From: Thermoplasmata archaeon
GTDB taxonomy: Archaea; Thermoplasmatota; Thermoplasmata; WALJ01
Reading direction: 5' to 3'
Assembly (NCBI GenBank): GCA_015522885.1
Contig: WALJ01000100.1
Coordinates: 1 to 7,284, forward strand
Length of the DNA stretch: 7,284 nucleotides
Part shown: piece by piece, positions 1 to 5,604 of the stretch
Layout: each line of letters opens with the position of its first letter
Numbering within the stretch: the stretch's first letter is position 1
Made by a program: the position numbers and the translations under genes
Notes under the pieces: generated by a model
What the model was told of the DNA's origin: nothing
What the model saw: the letters and a program-made list of their open reading frames with translations, nothing else
Database searches by the model: none

Positions 1-207
1 CGCCGCCTTTCCGGTAGCCCTGAACGCCGCTTCTTTAACTGCCTCCGGTTCTCCTATGAACGTGACGACCGAACGGTTGTGATCCGCATCCATCTCCATA
101 TCGAGCAGCTTCACACCATCCACTGACCTTATCTCGTCCAGTATCGCATCCACGACTTCTTTTCTCCTTCCTTCGCTGAAATTAGGTATGCACTCCACAA
201 GTTTCAT
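1..207 (-). CDS. ftcD: Glutamate formiminotransferase, N-terminal part (cut by window edge)
   Basis: Only the first 69 codons are present. The enzyme moves a formimino group between N-formimino-glutamate and tetrahydrofolate, in histidine breakdown and one-carbon supply, in the cytoplasm. Recognition rests on the family's N-terminal signatures: ECIPNFSEGRR at residues 5-15 and DADHNRSVVTFIGEPEAV at residues 40-57, both very close to what I recall of the formiminotransferase N-domain. ATG at 207 is preceded by GAGGTGAG three bases upstream, a near-perfect match to the archaeal 16S 3' end, which fixes the start. It lies 9 bases after the stop of the 90-residue gene and is the fourth gene of the minus-strand operon that starts at 1587. 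Whether a cyclodeaminase domain follows cannot be seen; stand-alone transferases are usual in archaea. Confidence 0.88.
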   Translation of the reverse strand, partial: MKLVECIPNFSEGRRKEVVDAILDEIRSVDGVKLLDMEMDADHNRSVVTFIGEPEAVKEAAFRATGKAA

Positions 208-216
208 GTTCTCACC

Positions 217-489
217 TCAGTCAAGTGGCTCTCCTCTTTCCGCTTTTCTAAGTATCGAAAGCATCTTCATTCTTTCTTTTTTCGAATAATCGATTCCTTT
301 TATGTCGCGGGATATCGCCGTGAGTCTCTCTATAAAATCCTCCATCTCCCTGAGCGTCGGATTGTGAAAATCCATTCCCGTGGCTTCCACCTGCTTTCTG
401 ACCATGGGCATTGCATAATCAAAGCCTCCGTGGTCATCGCAGAAGAGCGCGATTATCGCGTCCAATGCATCGACAAACTTTCCTGCCAC
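217..489 (-). CDS. Small helical protein of unknown function, co-encoded with a Ras-like GTPase
   Basis: I do not recognise this 90-residue protein. It looks soluble and mostly alpha-helical, with no signal peptide or membrane segment. The N-terminal half has a hydrophobic helix (VDALDAIIALF, residues 6-16) followed by an acidic/His stretch CDDHGGFDY (17-25). The C-terminal half is charged and amphipathic (residues 46-88), ending ERGEPLD. It starts at GTG 489, chosen because GAGGTGAT sits three bases upstream, overlapping the end of the GTPase gene; four bases (490-493) separate the two genes. Good ribosome binding, the tight operon position and ordinary codon use support a real gene. Its place directly after the GTPase makes it a candidate partner or effector of that GTPase, but this is inference from position only. 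Confidence 0.8.
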   Translation of the reverse strand: MAGKFVDALDAIIALFCDDHGGFDYAMPMVRKQVEATGMDFHNPTLREMEDFIERLTAISRDIKGIDYSKKERMKMLSILRKAERGEPLD

Positions 490-493
490 ATTA

Positions 494-1003
494 TCACCTC
501 ATCTTCTCCACTATCTTCCTTGCAAGGTTAAGAAATGCCTCTTCCACATGTTCACCCGTCTTTGCGCTCGTCATATAGTATTCGGTACCGTATTTCTCCG
601 CATACGGCTTTATGTCGCTCTCCGAAATCTGCTTCTCGGGAAGGTCGTCCTTGTTCCCCAGAAGTAAAATGGGAATCTCACCGGTGACCTCGTACAGGCT
701 CTTCGGCCAGAAATCGAAGCCGGCGAGCGTCTCTTTTCTTGTGAGGTCGCAGACAACAAGGGCTCCCTGCGTTCCCTTGAATGCTGTCATCTGTATCCTC
801 TTGAACTCGTGCTCACCCATCAGGTCCCAGATAAGCATGGTGACCTCTCTGTTATCTATCTCCACGACCTTTTTGGAGACTTTTGTTCCGAGCGTGCCTA
901 TGTATTTGTCAGAGTACACATCGTAAACATACTTCCTTATGAGGCTTGTCTTGCCGACTGCCGGGTTTCCTAACAGGCATATCTTTACCTTTACTTCCTT
1001 CAT
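494..1003 (-). CDS. Ras-like small GTPase (archaeal, single-domain)
   Basis: A 169-residue soluble GTPase, about the length of a bare Ras fold. All G boxes are visible: P-loop GNPAVGKTS (12-20), G2 region around T37/T40, G3 WDLMGE (59-64), G4 NKDD (117-120), G5 TSAK (145-148). Two active-site positions differ from Ras: Pro14 occupies the Ras Gly12 position and Glu64 the Gln61 position, so intrinsic hydrolysis may be slow or partner-dependent. There is no C-terminal cysteine for lipid attachment and no membrane segment. The start is ATG 1003, with GGAG eight bases upstream and the ATG two bases after the stop of the ACT-domain gene. An in-frame TTG at 1039 lies inside that gene, lacks support and adds 12 residues not typical of the fold. 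Second gene of the operon; the role is likely a regulatory switch, target unknown. Confidence 0.92.
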   Translation of the reverse strand: MKEVKVKICLLGNPAVGKTSLIRKYVYDVYSDKYIGTLGTKVSKKVVEIDNREVTMLIWDLMGEHEFKRIQMTAFKGTQGALVVCDLTRKETLAGFDFWPKSLYEVTGEIPILLLGNKDDLPEKQISESDIKPYAEKYGTEYYMTSAKTGEHVEEAFLNLARKIVEKMR

Positions 1004-1005
1004 AT

Positions 1006-1587
1006 TCACTTCTCCTGAAGCAGAGCCCTTCTCGGGCAAGCCTTCACCTTGCAGAAGGCACAGGCCAGTTTGTTCTTGTCCCGCTCAGATGTGTGCAGGG
1101 TTATATCTTTTACTGTGGGGACATCCTTAATCTCCTTTAATATCTCCATTGGAACCGGTCTTGTCAGTACAATATATATCTTCCCTTCCGACAGGAGCGG
1201 TTCCTCCCCTATGACCTGCCTCACATGGCATCCGGGTTTGCTGAGTATGTCCAGAACATCTTTGAGAGCGCAGGAGAGTTTGTTCATCTCCATATCGAAC
1301 TCCAGCACATCCCAGCCAACTATCGGCCCCACTCTCTTAAGATTGGCCATAGGCTCCATTCTCTCGAATATCGATTTAAGGGCATAGTTCTTCTCTATGA
1401 ACTCTATCGTATGATACACTATTTTCCGGTTTACGTCCGCCGCTCTCGCGAGACTGCTGACCGGAATCTCCACATTCCCTGCGAATATCTTCCCTTCCTT
1501 CACGGAAAAACCGCTTTTAAATATTATCTCCGCAACTTTTTTCCTCGCAGGATACTCGTGGAAGTATGCCTCTATAATCAGGGTCAT
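1006..1587 (-). CDS. ACT-domain/HTH regulator-like protein (COG1707 type) with C-terminal Cys cluster
   Basis: A 193-residue protein resembling the archaeal family annotated as predicted regulator of amino acid metabolism with an ACT domain (COG1707). Residues 12-66 look like the helix-turn-helix part (PARKKVAEIIFKSGFSVKEG, then IPVSSLARAADVNRKIVYHTI). Residues 85-165 look like the ACT-like ligand domain, including the pattern KPGCHVRQVIGEEPLL at 117-132 and KEIKDVPTVKDITL at 151-164. The tail (170-193) carries C176-x2-C179-x4-C184-P, a possible zinc or iron-sulfur site. Family knowledge suggests amino-acid sensing; DNA binding is inferred. ATG 1587 lies about 25 bases from the TATA box at 1607-1614, so the message is leaderless and this is the first gene of the operon with the GTPase, the 90-residue protein and ftcD. 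Confidence 0.75.
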   Translation of the reverse strand: MTLIIEAYFHEYPARKKVAEIIFKSGFSVKEGKIFAGNVEIPVSSLARAADVNRKIVYHTIEFIEKNYALKSIFERMEPMANLKRVGPIVGWDVLEFDMEMNKLSCALKDVLDILSKPGCHVRQVIGEEPLLSEGKIYIVLTRPVPMEILKEIKDVPTVKDITLHTSERDKNKLACAFCKVKACPRRALLQEK

Positions 1588-1606
1588 AAGGGTAAATAAG
1601 GTTTAG

Positions 1607-1614
1607 TATATATA
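1607..1614 (-). promoter_or_regulatory. TATA box of the ACT-regulator/GTPase/ftcD operon
   Basis: TATATATA centred about 24 bases upstream of ATG 1587 on the minus strand, the spacing at which archaeal transcription would start on or next to the A of the start codon. No Shine-Dalgarno is seen before 1587, which fits a leaderless message. Confidence 0.7.
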
Positions 1615-1862
1615 GATGTTCCTCTGAGTACAGGAATGGGAATTGCGTCTTATATACCTGCATCTATCCTATGTAAAGGAAACTCGGTGATTCCTCTCTT
1701 ATGAAAATCCCGGAGAAGACATAAACACTGTTACGGCCGCAGAGAGACATAACAGAGTCGGGAAATCCGCACCAGAAAAATGTACGGTTCATACCATACC
1801 TACGGTTCGTCTGCCATAGAAGATAGAAGGGATAAATATGTGATAACGATAATGGAAGAATA

Positions 1863-1937
1863 CATAGTCGGAGATATAAGCTTACAAAGTTAGGTCGACG
1901 ACTATAAACTAATGAAGTCTCCGACTATAACTGCGAC
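1863..1937 (-). repeat. Structured intergenic repeat, copy A
   Basis: About 75 bases. ATAGTCGGAGA (1864-1874) and its exact reverse complement TCTCCGACTAT (1918-1928) form an 11-bp inverted repeat around a 43-base loop. Positions 1872-1908 read on the minus strand match 6584-6620 read on the plus strand at 33 of 37 bases, counted by eye. On the plus strand CGACTATAA occurs twice, at 1899-1907 and 1922-1930, 23 bases apart, and inverted in the left arm. It could be a structured RNA, a multi-site operator, or a small non-autonomous mobile element; the sequence alone does not decide. Confidence 0.7.
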
Positions 1938-1977
1938 ATGTCTGTGTATAAGACAAATTCCAATATTCTGCGAAAAA

Positions 1978-1985
1978 TTTATATA
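1978..1985 (+). promoter_or_regulatory. TATA box of the three-helix membrane protein gene
   Basis: TTTATATA preceded by an A-run (1973-1977). Its centre is 25 bases before GTG 2007, giving a leaderless start and deciding in favour of the GTG. Confidence 0.7.
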
Positions 1986-2006
1986 CTTTCCTTCTAATTA
2001 CTTTTC

Positions 2007-2375
2007 GTGTCCCGATCGTATCTCGCTGAATTCGTGGGTAAACTCCTCCTGAACGCCTTTGCCCTTATCCTCATATTTTCAGTGCTCATCATCGCTACGC
2101 AGGGCTATGACCGGCGGTTCCTGATAACGCTGAAAGGGTGCCTACTGTACGGAGCGCTCTACATGTTCGTGATAGCCATGGTTGCCGGCTGGAGCCCTTT
2201 CACCGGCTCGTCCACCAAGCGCACCGAGAACACTTATGTCATATCGAGGGCTTATCTGGACATGGCGTGGGAGAGCACTGGAAAGCTCAGAAAAAGAGAG
2301 TACGCCTTCGTCTTCGCCCACGGCTTCTCCATAGCAGCGCTCCTCTTCTTCCTTGCGATTTTCCTGCCGGAGTGA
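2007..2375 (+). CDS. Three-helix membrane protein of unknown function
   Basis: A 122-residue protein I do not recognise. It has hydrophobic segments at about 12-31, 44-62 and 100-120, with a polar loop between the second and third (residues 63-99) containing STKRTENTYVISRAYLDMAWESTGKLRKREY. The short N-terminus and absence of a cleavable signal suggest an integral cytoplasmic-membrane protein. No catalytic motif is seen. The GTG start at 2007 is supported by the TATA box 25 bases upstream and the lack of any in-frame ATG before the first membrane segment. It ends 24 bases before endonuclease III, which has its own TATA box, so shared function is not implied. Confidence 0.8.
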   Translation: MSRSYLAEFVGKLLLNAFALILIFSVLIIATQGYDRRFLITLKGCLLYGALYMFVIAMVAGWSPFTGSSTKRTENTYVISRAYLDMAWESTGKLRKREYAFVFAHGFSIAALLFFLAIFLPE

Positions 2376-2380
2376 ACCCT

Positions 2381-2387
2381 AATATAT
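2381..2387 (+). promoter_or_regulatory. Probable TATA box of the endonuclease III gene
   Basis: AATATAT in the 24-base gap after the membrane protein gene. Its centre is 16 bases before GTG 2400 and 22 before GTG 2406. The spacing seen at the other genes here (23-27) fits GTG 2406 better. Confidence 0.5.
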
Positions 2388-2399
2388 CCCATCGGATGG

Positions 2400-3035
2400 G
2401 TGCCCGTGAAGTCCAAGGGCGAACTGATTATGGAGCGGCTCATCCCTTTCCACGAGGGAAAATTCGTAGGCCTGGACCATGAGAATGTGTTCCAGCTTGC
2501 GATATCCGTGATTCTGTCCGCACAATCCACGGATGTGGCTGTGAACAGGGCGACGCCTGCGTTTTTCAAGAAATTCCCCGATGCGAGAGCGCTTGCGGAG
2601 GCGGATGTCGAGGAGGTCAGGGGATGTATCAAAAGCATAGGGCTCTACAATACGAAGGCGAAGAACATCGTGAAAATGGCGGGAATTCTCGTGGAAAAAT
2701 ACGATGGAAAAGTGCCTGACACCATGGAGGAACTGACGGCGCTCCCCGGCATTGGCAGGAAGACTGCAAACATAATACTCACGGTGGGTTTTGGGAAGGT
2801 CGAGGGCATAGCCGTGGATACGCATGTCTTCAGGATTGCACACCGCACAGGACTATCTGACGGCAAAACCCCAAGATATGTGGAAAAGGACCTCGTGAAT
2901 AATATACCGAAAAAGTACTGGAAGTATGCTAACCACATACTCGTGACTCATGGAAGAAGGGTGTGCACGGCAAAAAATCCGAAATGCGGCATCTGCCCGA
3001 TAAATGACCTGTGTGAGAGGAATGGCGTGGAATAG
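2400..3035 (+). CDS. nth: Endonuclease III, DNA glycosylase/AP lyase
   Basis: A base-excision repair enzyme that removes oxidised pyrimidines and cleaves the abasic site. The full 211-residue reading frame aligns end to end with the E. coli Nth sequence as I remember it. Seen directly: ILSAQSTDVAVN at 38-49, the helix-hairpin-helix LPGIGRKTAN at 115-124 with catalytic Lys121, VDTH at 139-142 with catalytic Asp140, and the [4Fe-4S] cluster loop C189-x6-C196-x2-C199-x5-C205. All key residues are intact, so the enzyme should be active. The start is GTG 2400 or, two codons later, GTG 2406; TATA spacing slightly favours 2406, which loses only two residues. The following PIN-domain gene starts 37 bases after the stop with its own TATA box. 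Confidence 0.96.
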   Translation: MPVKSKGELIMERLIPFHEGKFVGLDHENVFQLAISVILSAQSTDVAVNRATPAFFKKFPDARALAEADVEEVRGCIKSIGLYNTKAKNIVKMAGILVEKYDGKVPDTMEELTALPGIGRKTANIILTVGFGKVEGIAVDTHVFRIAHRTGLSDGKTPRYVEKDLVNNIPKKYWKYANHILVTHGRRVCTAKNPKCGICPINDLCERNGVE

Positions 3036-3045
3036 TGGGCATCTC

Positions 3046-3053
3046 TTTTATAT
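3046..3053 (+). promoter_or_regulatory. TATA box of the PIN-domain gene
   Basis: TTTTATAT in the 37-base gap after endonuclease III, centre about 23 bases before GTG 3073. It implies a leaderless message and sets the start of the PIN protein at 3073 rather than at the upstream ATG 3004 inside nth. Confidence 0.65.
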
Positions 3054-3072
3054 CCGAAGCCGTTGCCCTTCC

Positions 3073-3426
3073 GTGCCTCAGATTGTGATATTCGATGCCA
3101 ATGCCCTGCTCATGCCCTTTCAGTTCGGGATAAACCTTGACATGGAGATAGAGTCCGTAATAGGAGAGTTCCACGGAGTTGTTCCCAGTCCGATACTGGG
3201 AGAGATAAGGAAAAGCGGTGAAAAATGGGCGAATGCCGCGCTCTCCCTTGCGAAGAAATACGAAATCGTGAGGACAGAGAACACGGGAGACAGGGCAGTC
3301 GTGGAGCTTGCGGAGAAGCTGGACGGAATCGTTGTTACCAATGATGAAGGGCTTCAGAAAAAGCTCAGGGAAAAGGGAATAAACTACATGTATCTGAGAG
3401 GGAGGAGCAGGCTGGAGATGTACTGA
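3073..3426 (+). CDS. PIN-domain endoribonuclease, Fcf1-like (COG1412 type)
   Basis: A 117-residue single PIN domain. PIN-domain acidic residues are present: Asp8 in IVIFDANALLMPFQFG (4-19), Glu44 in PSPILGEI (38-45), Asp73 in TGDRAV (71-76) and Asp91 in VVTNDEGL (87-94). The N-terminal pattern followed by MPFQFG recalls archaeal Fcf1/Utp23-type proteins, associated in eukaryotes with rRNA processing; the substrate here is not shown. No antitoxin gene is next to it, which argues against a VapC toxin. GTG 3073 gives the PIN domain its usual very short N-terminus and fits the TATA box. A longer frame from ATG 3004 would overlap nth and add 23 residues that do not belong to the fold. Confidence 0.85.
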   Translation: MPQIVIFDANALLMPFQFGINLDMEIESVIGEFHGVVPSPILGEIRKSGEKWANAALSLAKKYEIVRTENTGDRAVVELAEKLDGIVVTNDEGLQKKLREKGINYMYLRGRSRLEMY

Positions 3427-3529
3427 AACAGCGCATTGACTCTAAGAGAGCTCTTTAAGACCACGGATCAAAGAGCGGAAGTGAGCAAAAAATATGTGTA
3501 CCCATAGCACTGAAAATTCCCAGAAAAGC

Positions 3530-3536
3530 TTTAATA
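3530..3536 (+). promoter_or_regulatory. TATA-like box of the 310-residue winged-helix gene
   Basis: TTTAATA centred about 23 bases before GTG 3556 and 26 before ATG 3559, consistent with a leaderless start at one of these two adjacent codons. Confidence 0.55.
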
Positions 3537-3555
3537 CTTCCAGAGAAATGCATAC

Positions 3556-4488
3556 GTGATGGAGATTCTCGAGAAGTGTCGGTCGGTTATCGAACATGGT
3601 CCGAAGAGCGAGATTGACGAGTACTCTTTGAAAGAGATGAAAAAATATGTCAAATCACACCTTCATAATGACGGCCCGTATCTTTCGGAGCTCGCCTTTT
3701 TAATAAATGGTAGGCAGTATGAACATATCTATGATGCACTCATCGCGGAGGATGATGTGGAAACGATAGACATACGCTTTTTGAAACCAAAGCTGGATGA
3801 GGTTTGGGATTTCGATGCACCTACCCAGACAATAAAGATGATGAAGGGGGGTTTCGGCGGCATAGCTTTCTTCAATTACGATCCGAAAGCGCTCGACAAG
3901 TGGGCAAAAGCAGGAGAATTAATAGAAAAAAAGGCGATGATACGTGCCTTTCCTGTGGATTTTTTCGTTCCGCGCTCCATAGCTACCATGTCCAAACATC
4001 TCGGAGAAGATCCGCCTGATGTCTTAATCCCACAATTATGGACAATGGAATCCATGTTAAAAAATATGAGAGAAGTCGGGGCCCTGCCCATAACCGTCAG
4101 GATATGTGCATACACGAAAGAAGAGAGGTTCGCATACGATATAGACCTTCTACGGAACAGACTTCTCAGGGATCCAAGGGCCGGAAGGATGCAGCCCACC
4201 CAGAGGGTGAGGCGCTCTCCCGAGGAATATTTCTATTTTGACAGAATATATGCATCCCTGAAAATGGGGCATCTCCCGAAAGCCATATTCGAGGCTGTAT
4301 TCGAATCTGACGGTCTGACTGCCAGCGACATATCCCATTTCTTCAGGATAACCACTGAAATGGCGGTGAACAATCTGAAAGCACTTGAAAAGAGAGGGCT
4401 TCTGAATGTCGAAGGTAAGCCACCTTTCGAGACATACGGGGTTACACATGAGATTCTGGAAAAGGGTGCGTGGGAAAGCAAGACTTGA
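3556..4488 (+). CDS. Uncharacterised protein with C-terminal winged helix
   Basis: A 310-residue soluble protein I cannot assign. GTG 3556 and ATG 3559 are adjacent in-frame starts; the TATA box does not separate them. Residues 240-305 look like a winged helix: KAIFEAVFESDGLTASDIS, then a recognition-helix-like TTEMAVNNLKALEKRGLL (266-283) and a wing (EGKPPFETYGVT). Residues 70-140 contain a Gly-rich turn MKGGFGGIAFFNYDP (96-110) and AFPVDFFVPRSIATM (131-145), which may form a ligand or effector domain. The N-terminal 65 residues are helical and charged. A transcription regulator with an unusual sensor domain is plausible, but the winged helix is the only part supported. It is convergent with the next gene, with five bases between the two stop codons. 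Confidence 0.85.
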   Translation: MMEILEKCRSVIEHGPKSEIDEYSLKEMKKYVKSHLHNDGPYLSELAFLINGRQYEHIYDALIAEDDVETIDIRFLKPKLDEVWDFDAPTQTIKMMKGGFGGIAFFNYDPKALDKWAKAGELIEKKAMIRAFPVDFFVPRSIATMSKHLGEDPPDVLIPQLWTMESMLKNMREVGALPITVRICAYTKEERFAYDIDLLRNRLLRDPRAGRMQPTQRVRRSPEEYFYFDRIYASLKMGHLPKAIFEAVFESDGLTASDISHFFRITTEMAVNNLKALEKRGLLNVEGKPPFETYGVTHEILEKGAWESKT

Positions 4489-4493
4489 ACGGT

Positions 4494-4988
4494 TCAGACC
4501 TCCGTCTTTTTGTTAAAATCTTTGTCTTGATTTTCTCTCCCCTCCTCTTTTTCGTTCACACCTTTTTCCTTCTTGTTTTCTTCATTCTCGGTCTCTCTCT
4601 TCCTTATTATTCCATACCTCATCACCATCTCAAATGCAATGAATGCGATAAAGAAGCCTATCAGGCATAGCGCCGAGTAATTTCCGTCTGATTGAGAGTA
4701 GTTCACACTCTTTGGATCGGTTTCATTGCCGTATTTGAAGTACTGCCCGCTTATTTTCACACCATTGTCCAGAGCGCCCACCCAGTAGTATACGGTTCCG
4801 GTATCTCCTTTCTTTTCCAGTTGCACATCCCATGTTCCCGATTCACTGTTATATTTCATCCATTTAGATTCCCAAGAGCTTTCGCCAGAATAAATGAAGT
4901 GAATCTGAACCGAGACATTCTTTACAGAGGAGAAATCCCTGAGCTTTGCCTTTAAAATCAGACTATTTCCATTCGTATTCGTGCTCAT
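4494..4988 (-). CDS. Membrane-anchored surface protein with Ig-like domain (ATG form; true start probably upstream)
   Basis: From ATG 4988 the protein has 164 residues: an extracellular beta-rich domain (about 8-86) with the pattern VQIHFIYSGESSWESKWMKY ... GTVYYWVGALDNG, similar to Ig/fibronectin-like modules of archaeal surface proteins; a membrane segment LCLIGFFIAFIAFEMVM (107-123); basic residues RKR just after it; and a highly charged Lys/Glu/Asn tail (about 130-164) predicted to be cytoplasmic. This type I topology needs a signal peptide, and the open frame upstream of the ATG encodes exactly one (see 4989-5084). No good Shine-Dalgarno precedes ATG 4988. The gene overlaps or follows the end of mbf1 and is probably cotranscribed with it. 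Function unknown. Confidence 0.8.
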   Translation of the reverse strand: MSTNTNGNSLILKAKLRDFSSVKNVSVQIHFIYSGESSWESKWMKYNSESGTWDVQLEKKGDTGTVYYWVGALDNGVKISGQYFKYGNETDPKSVNYSQSDGNYSALCLIGFFIAFIAFEMVMRYGIIRKRETENEENKKEKGVNEKEEGRENQDKDFNKKTEV

Positions 4989-5084
4989 ATCGCTTATCTC
5001 AACCGCCTGTGATATGGGAGATAAAAGGAAAAAAAGGACGATTAATAATATTATCTCTTTTCCAGTTTTATGAGGTCCCCTAAT
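4989..5084 (-). other. Signal-peptide extension of the surface protein, candidate AUU start at 5084
   Basis: The frame of the 4494-4988 gene stays open upstream for 32 more codons to an ATT at 5084-5082, reading IRGPHKTGKE, then the hydrophobic core IILLIVLFFLLSPI, then SQAVEIS. This is a textbook signal peptide: basic start, Leu/Ile-rich core, small residues at the expected cleavage site. There is no ATG, GTG or TTG in this frame between 4988 and at least 5160. AGGAGAGG (5091-5098) lies six bases before the ATT. The extension overlaps the last codons of mbf1. Alternatives are another non-standard start (the ATA codons near 5051) or a sequencing error that removed a start codon. Confidence 0.55.
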
Positions 5085-5542
5085 GTGAGTCCTCTCCTTT
5101 CTTCGCTCTTTTTCTCGACACGCACTGGCTCTACTTTCACCATGAGGTCTACGCCGAGAAACTTCTCCAGCTTTCTGGTCAGTTCTCTATCGGGAACCAG
5201 TTCACCGGACTCTACCTTCGCCACAACAGACCTTTTCTCATTGATTTTTTTCGCCAGTTCTTCTTTGTCCATGCCTAATCTCATCCTCGCTTCTTTCACT
5301 CTGCCCGAATAGTCAGGTGCAAGGACCTTTTCTTCCTCCAGAATATCCCTTTCTCTCATCCTTCTTTCCCGCGATTCGAGTTTCTCCGCAACGGCCGCAG
5401 AGCCTTTTACATATTTCTTGGCCTCTCTCTCGTCTATTTCTTCTCCGAACTTCGCACAGTCTTCACAGACTTTCAGCACGGCACCTTCAATTACTGCCGT
5501 TTTGAGGTATGGGACCTCTTTTCCGCACATTTCACATCTCAT
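5051..5542 (-). CDS. mbf1: Archaeal MBF1, zinc ribbon plus Cro-type HTH
   Basis: A 163-residue archaeal multiprotein bridging factor 1. In eukaryotes MBF1 bridges TBP and activators; archaeal MBF1 has been linked to transcription and to ribosome association. Domains seen: N-terminal zinc ribbon C3-x2-C6 ... C26-x2-C29, a charged linker (34-75), and a Cro-type HTH at about 80-135 (VKEARMRLGMDKEELAKKIN, then SVVAKVESGELVPDRELTRKLEKFLGV). The length is usual for the archaeal form. ATG 5542 has GAGGAGG six bases upstream. Its 3' end overlaps the proposed signal-peptide start of the next gene. A -1 frameshift into that gene near its last codons is formally possible but no good slippery site is seen. 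Confidence 0.93.
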   Translation of the reverse strand: MRCEMCGKEVPYLKTAVIEGAVLKVCEDCAKFGEEIDEREAKKYVKGSAAVAEKLESRERRMRERDILEEEKVLAPDYSGRVKEARMRLGMDKEELAKKINEKRSVVAKVESGELVPDRELTRKLEKFLGVDLMVKVEPVRVEKKSEERRGLTLGDLIKLEKR

Positions 5543-5548
5543 ATTTCG

Positions 5549-5582
5549 CCTCCTCTTCTACAATATACATTTTTCATATTAT
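5549..5582 (-). promoter_or_regulatory. Promoter region and Shine-Dalgarno of mbf1
   Basis: Two AT-rich boxes precede mbf1: ATGTATATTG (5561-5570) and AATAATATGA (5573-5582). The nearer one would place transcription start at the ATG and remove the GAGGAGG (5549-5555). The farther one leaves a leader of about a dozen bases containing it. The strong Shine-Dalgarno favours the farther box. Confidence 0.5.
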
Positions 5583-5604
5583 TAGATTTTGGCACAAACG
5601 CCAA

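Larger units (their letters stand above)
1588..2006. other. Divergent 419-bp intergenic region without a gene
   Basis: No open reading frame with a supported start was found on either strand. The region holds the TATA boxes for the two divergent transcripts (1607-1614 minus; 1978-1985 plus), the structured repeat copy at 1863-1937, a short direct repeat TACGGTTCR at 1783-1791 and 1801-1809, and two segments resembling half of the structured repeat (1711-1726 and 1740-1752, both CRGAGA followed closely by GACATAA). It is unusually long for this compact genome and rich in short repeats. A non-coding RNA or a multi-site operator is possible. Confidence 0.6.

Noticed and set aside
1004..1039. Upstream TTG start for the GTPase
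   Set aside because: It lies within the ACT-domain gene and lacks a clear ribosome site; ATG 1003 has one and gives the normal Ras-fold N-terminus.
1935..1942. Palindrome GACATGTC
   Set aside because: Eight bases only; expected by chance in a region this size and not repeated at the other locus.
2379..2843. 154-codon minus-strand frame
   Set aside because: Antisense to endonuclease III, whose catalytic motifs are all intact on the plus strand.
3004..3072. ATG 3004 as start of the PIN protein
   Set aside because: It overlaps nth and its product's first 23 residues do not fit the PIN fold; TATA spacing supports GTG 3073.
5045..5090. Programmed -1 frameshift fusing MBF1 to the membrane protein
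   Set aside because: The frames overlap in the right order, but no X-XXY-YYZ slippery heptamer is present before the stop; independent initiation explains the data better.
5589..5604. Hairpin terminator after the coiled-coil gene
   Set aside because: TTGGC/GCCAA gives only five pairs and is not followed by a T-run on the minus strand.
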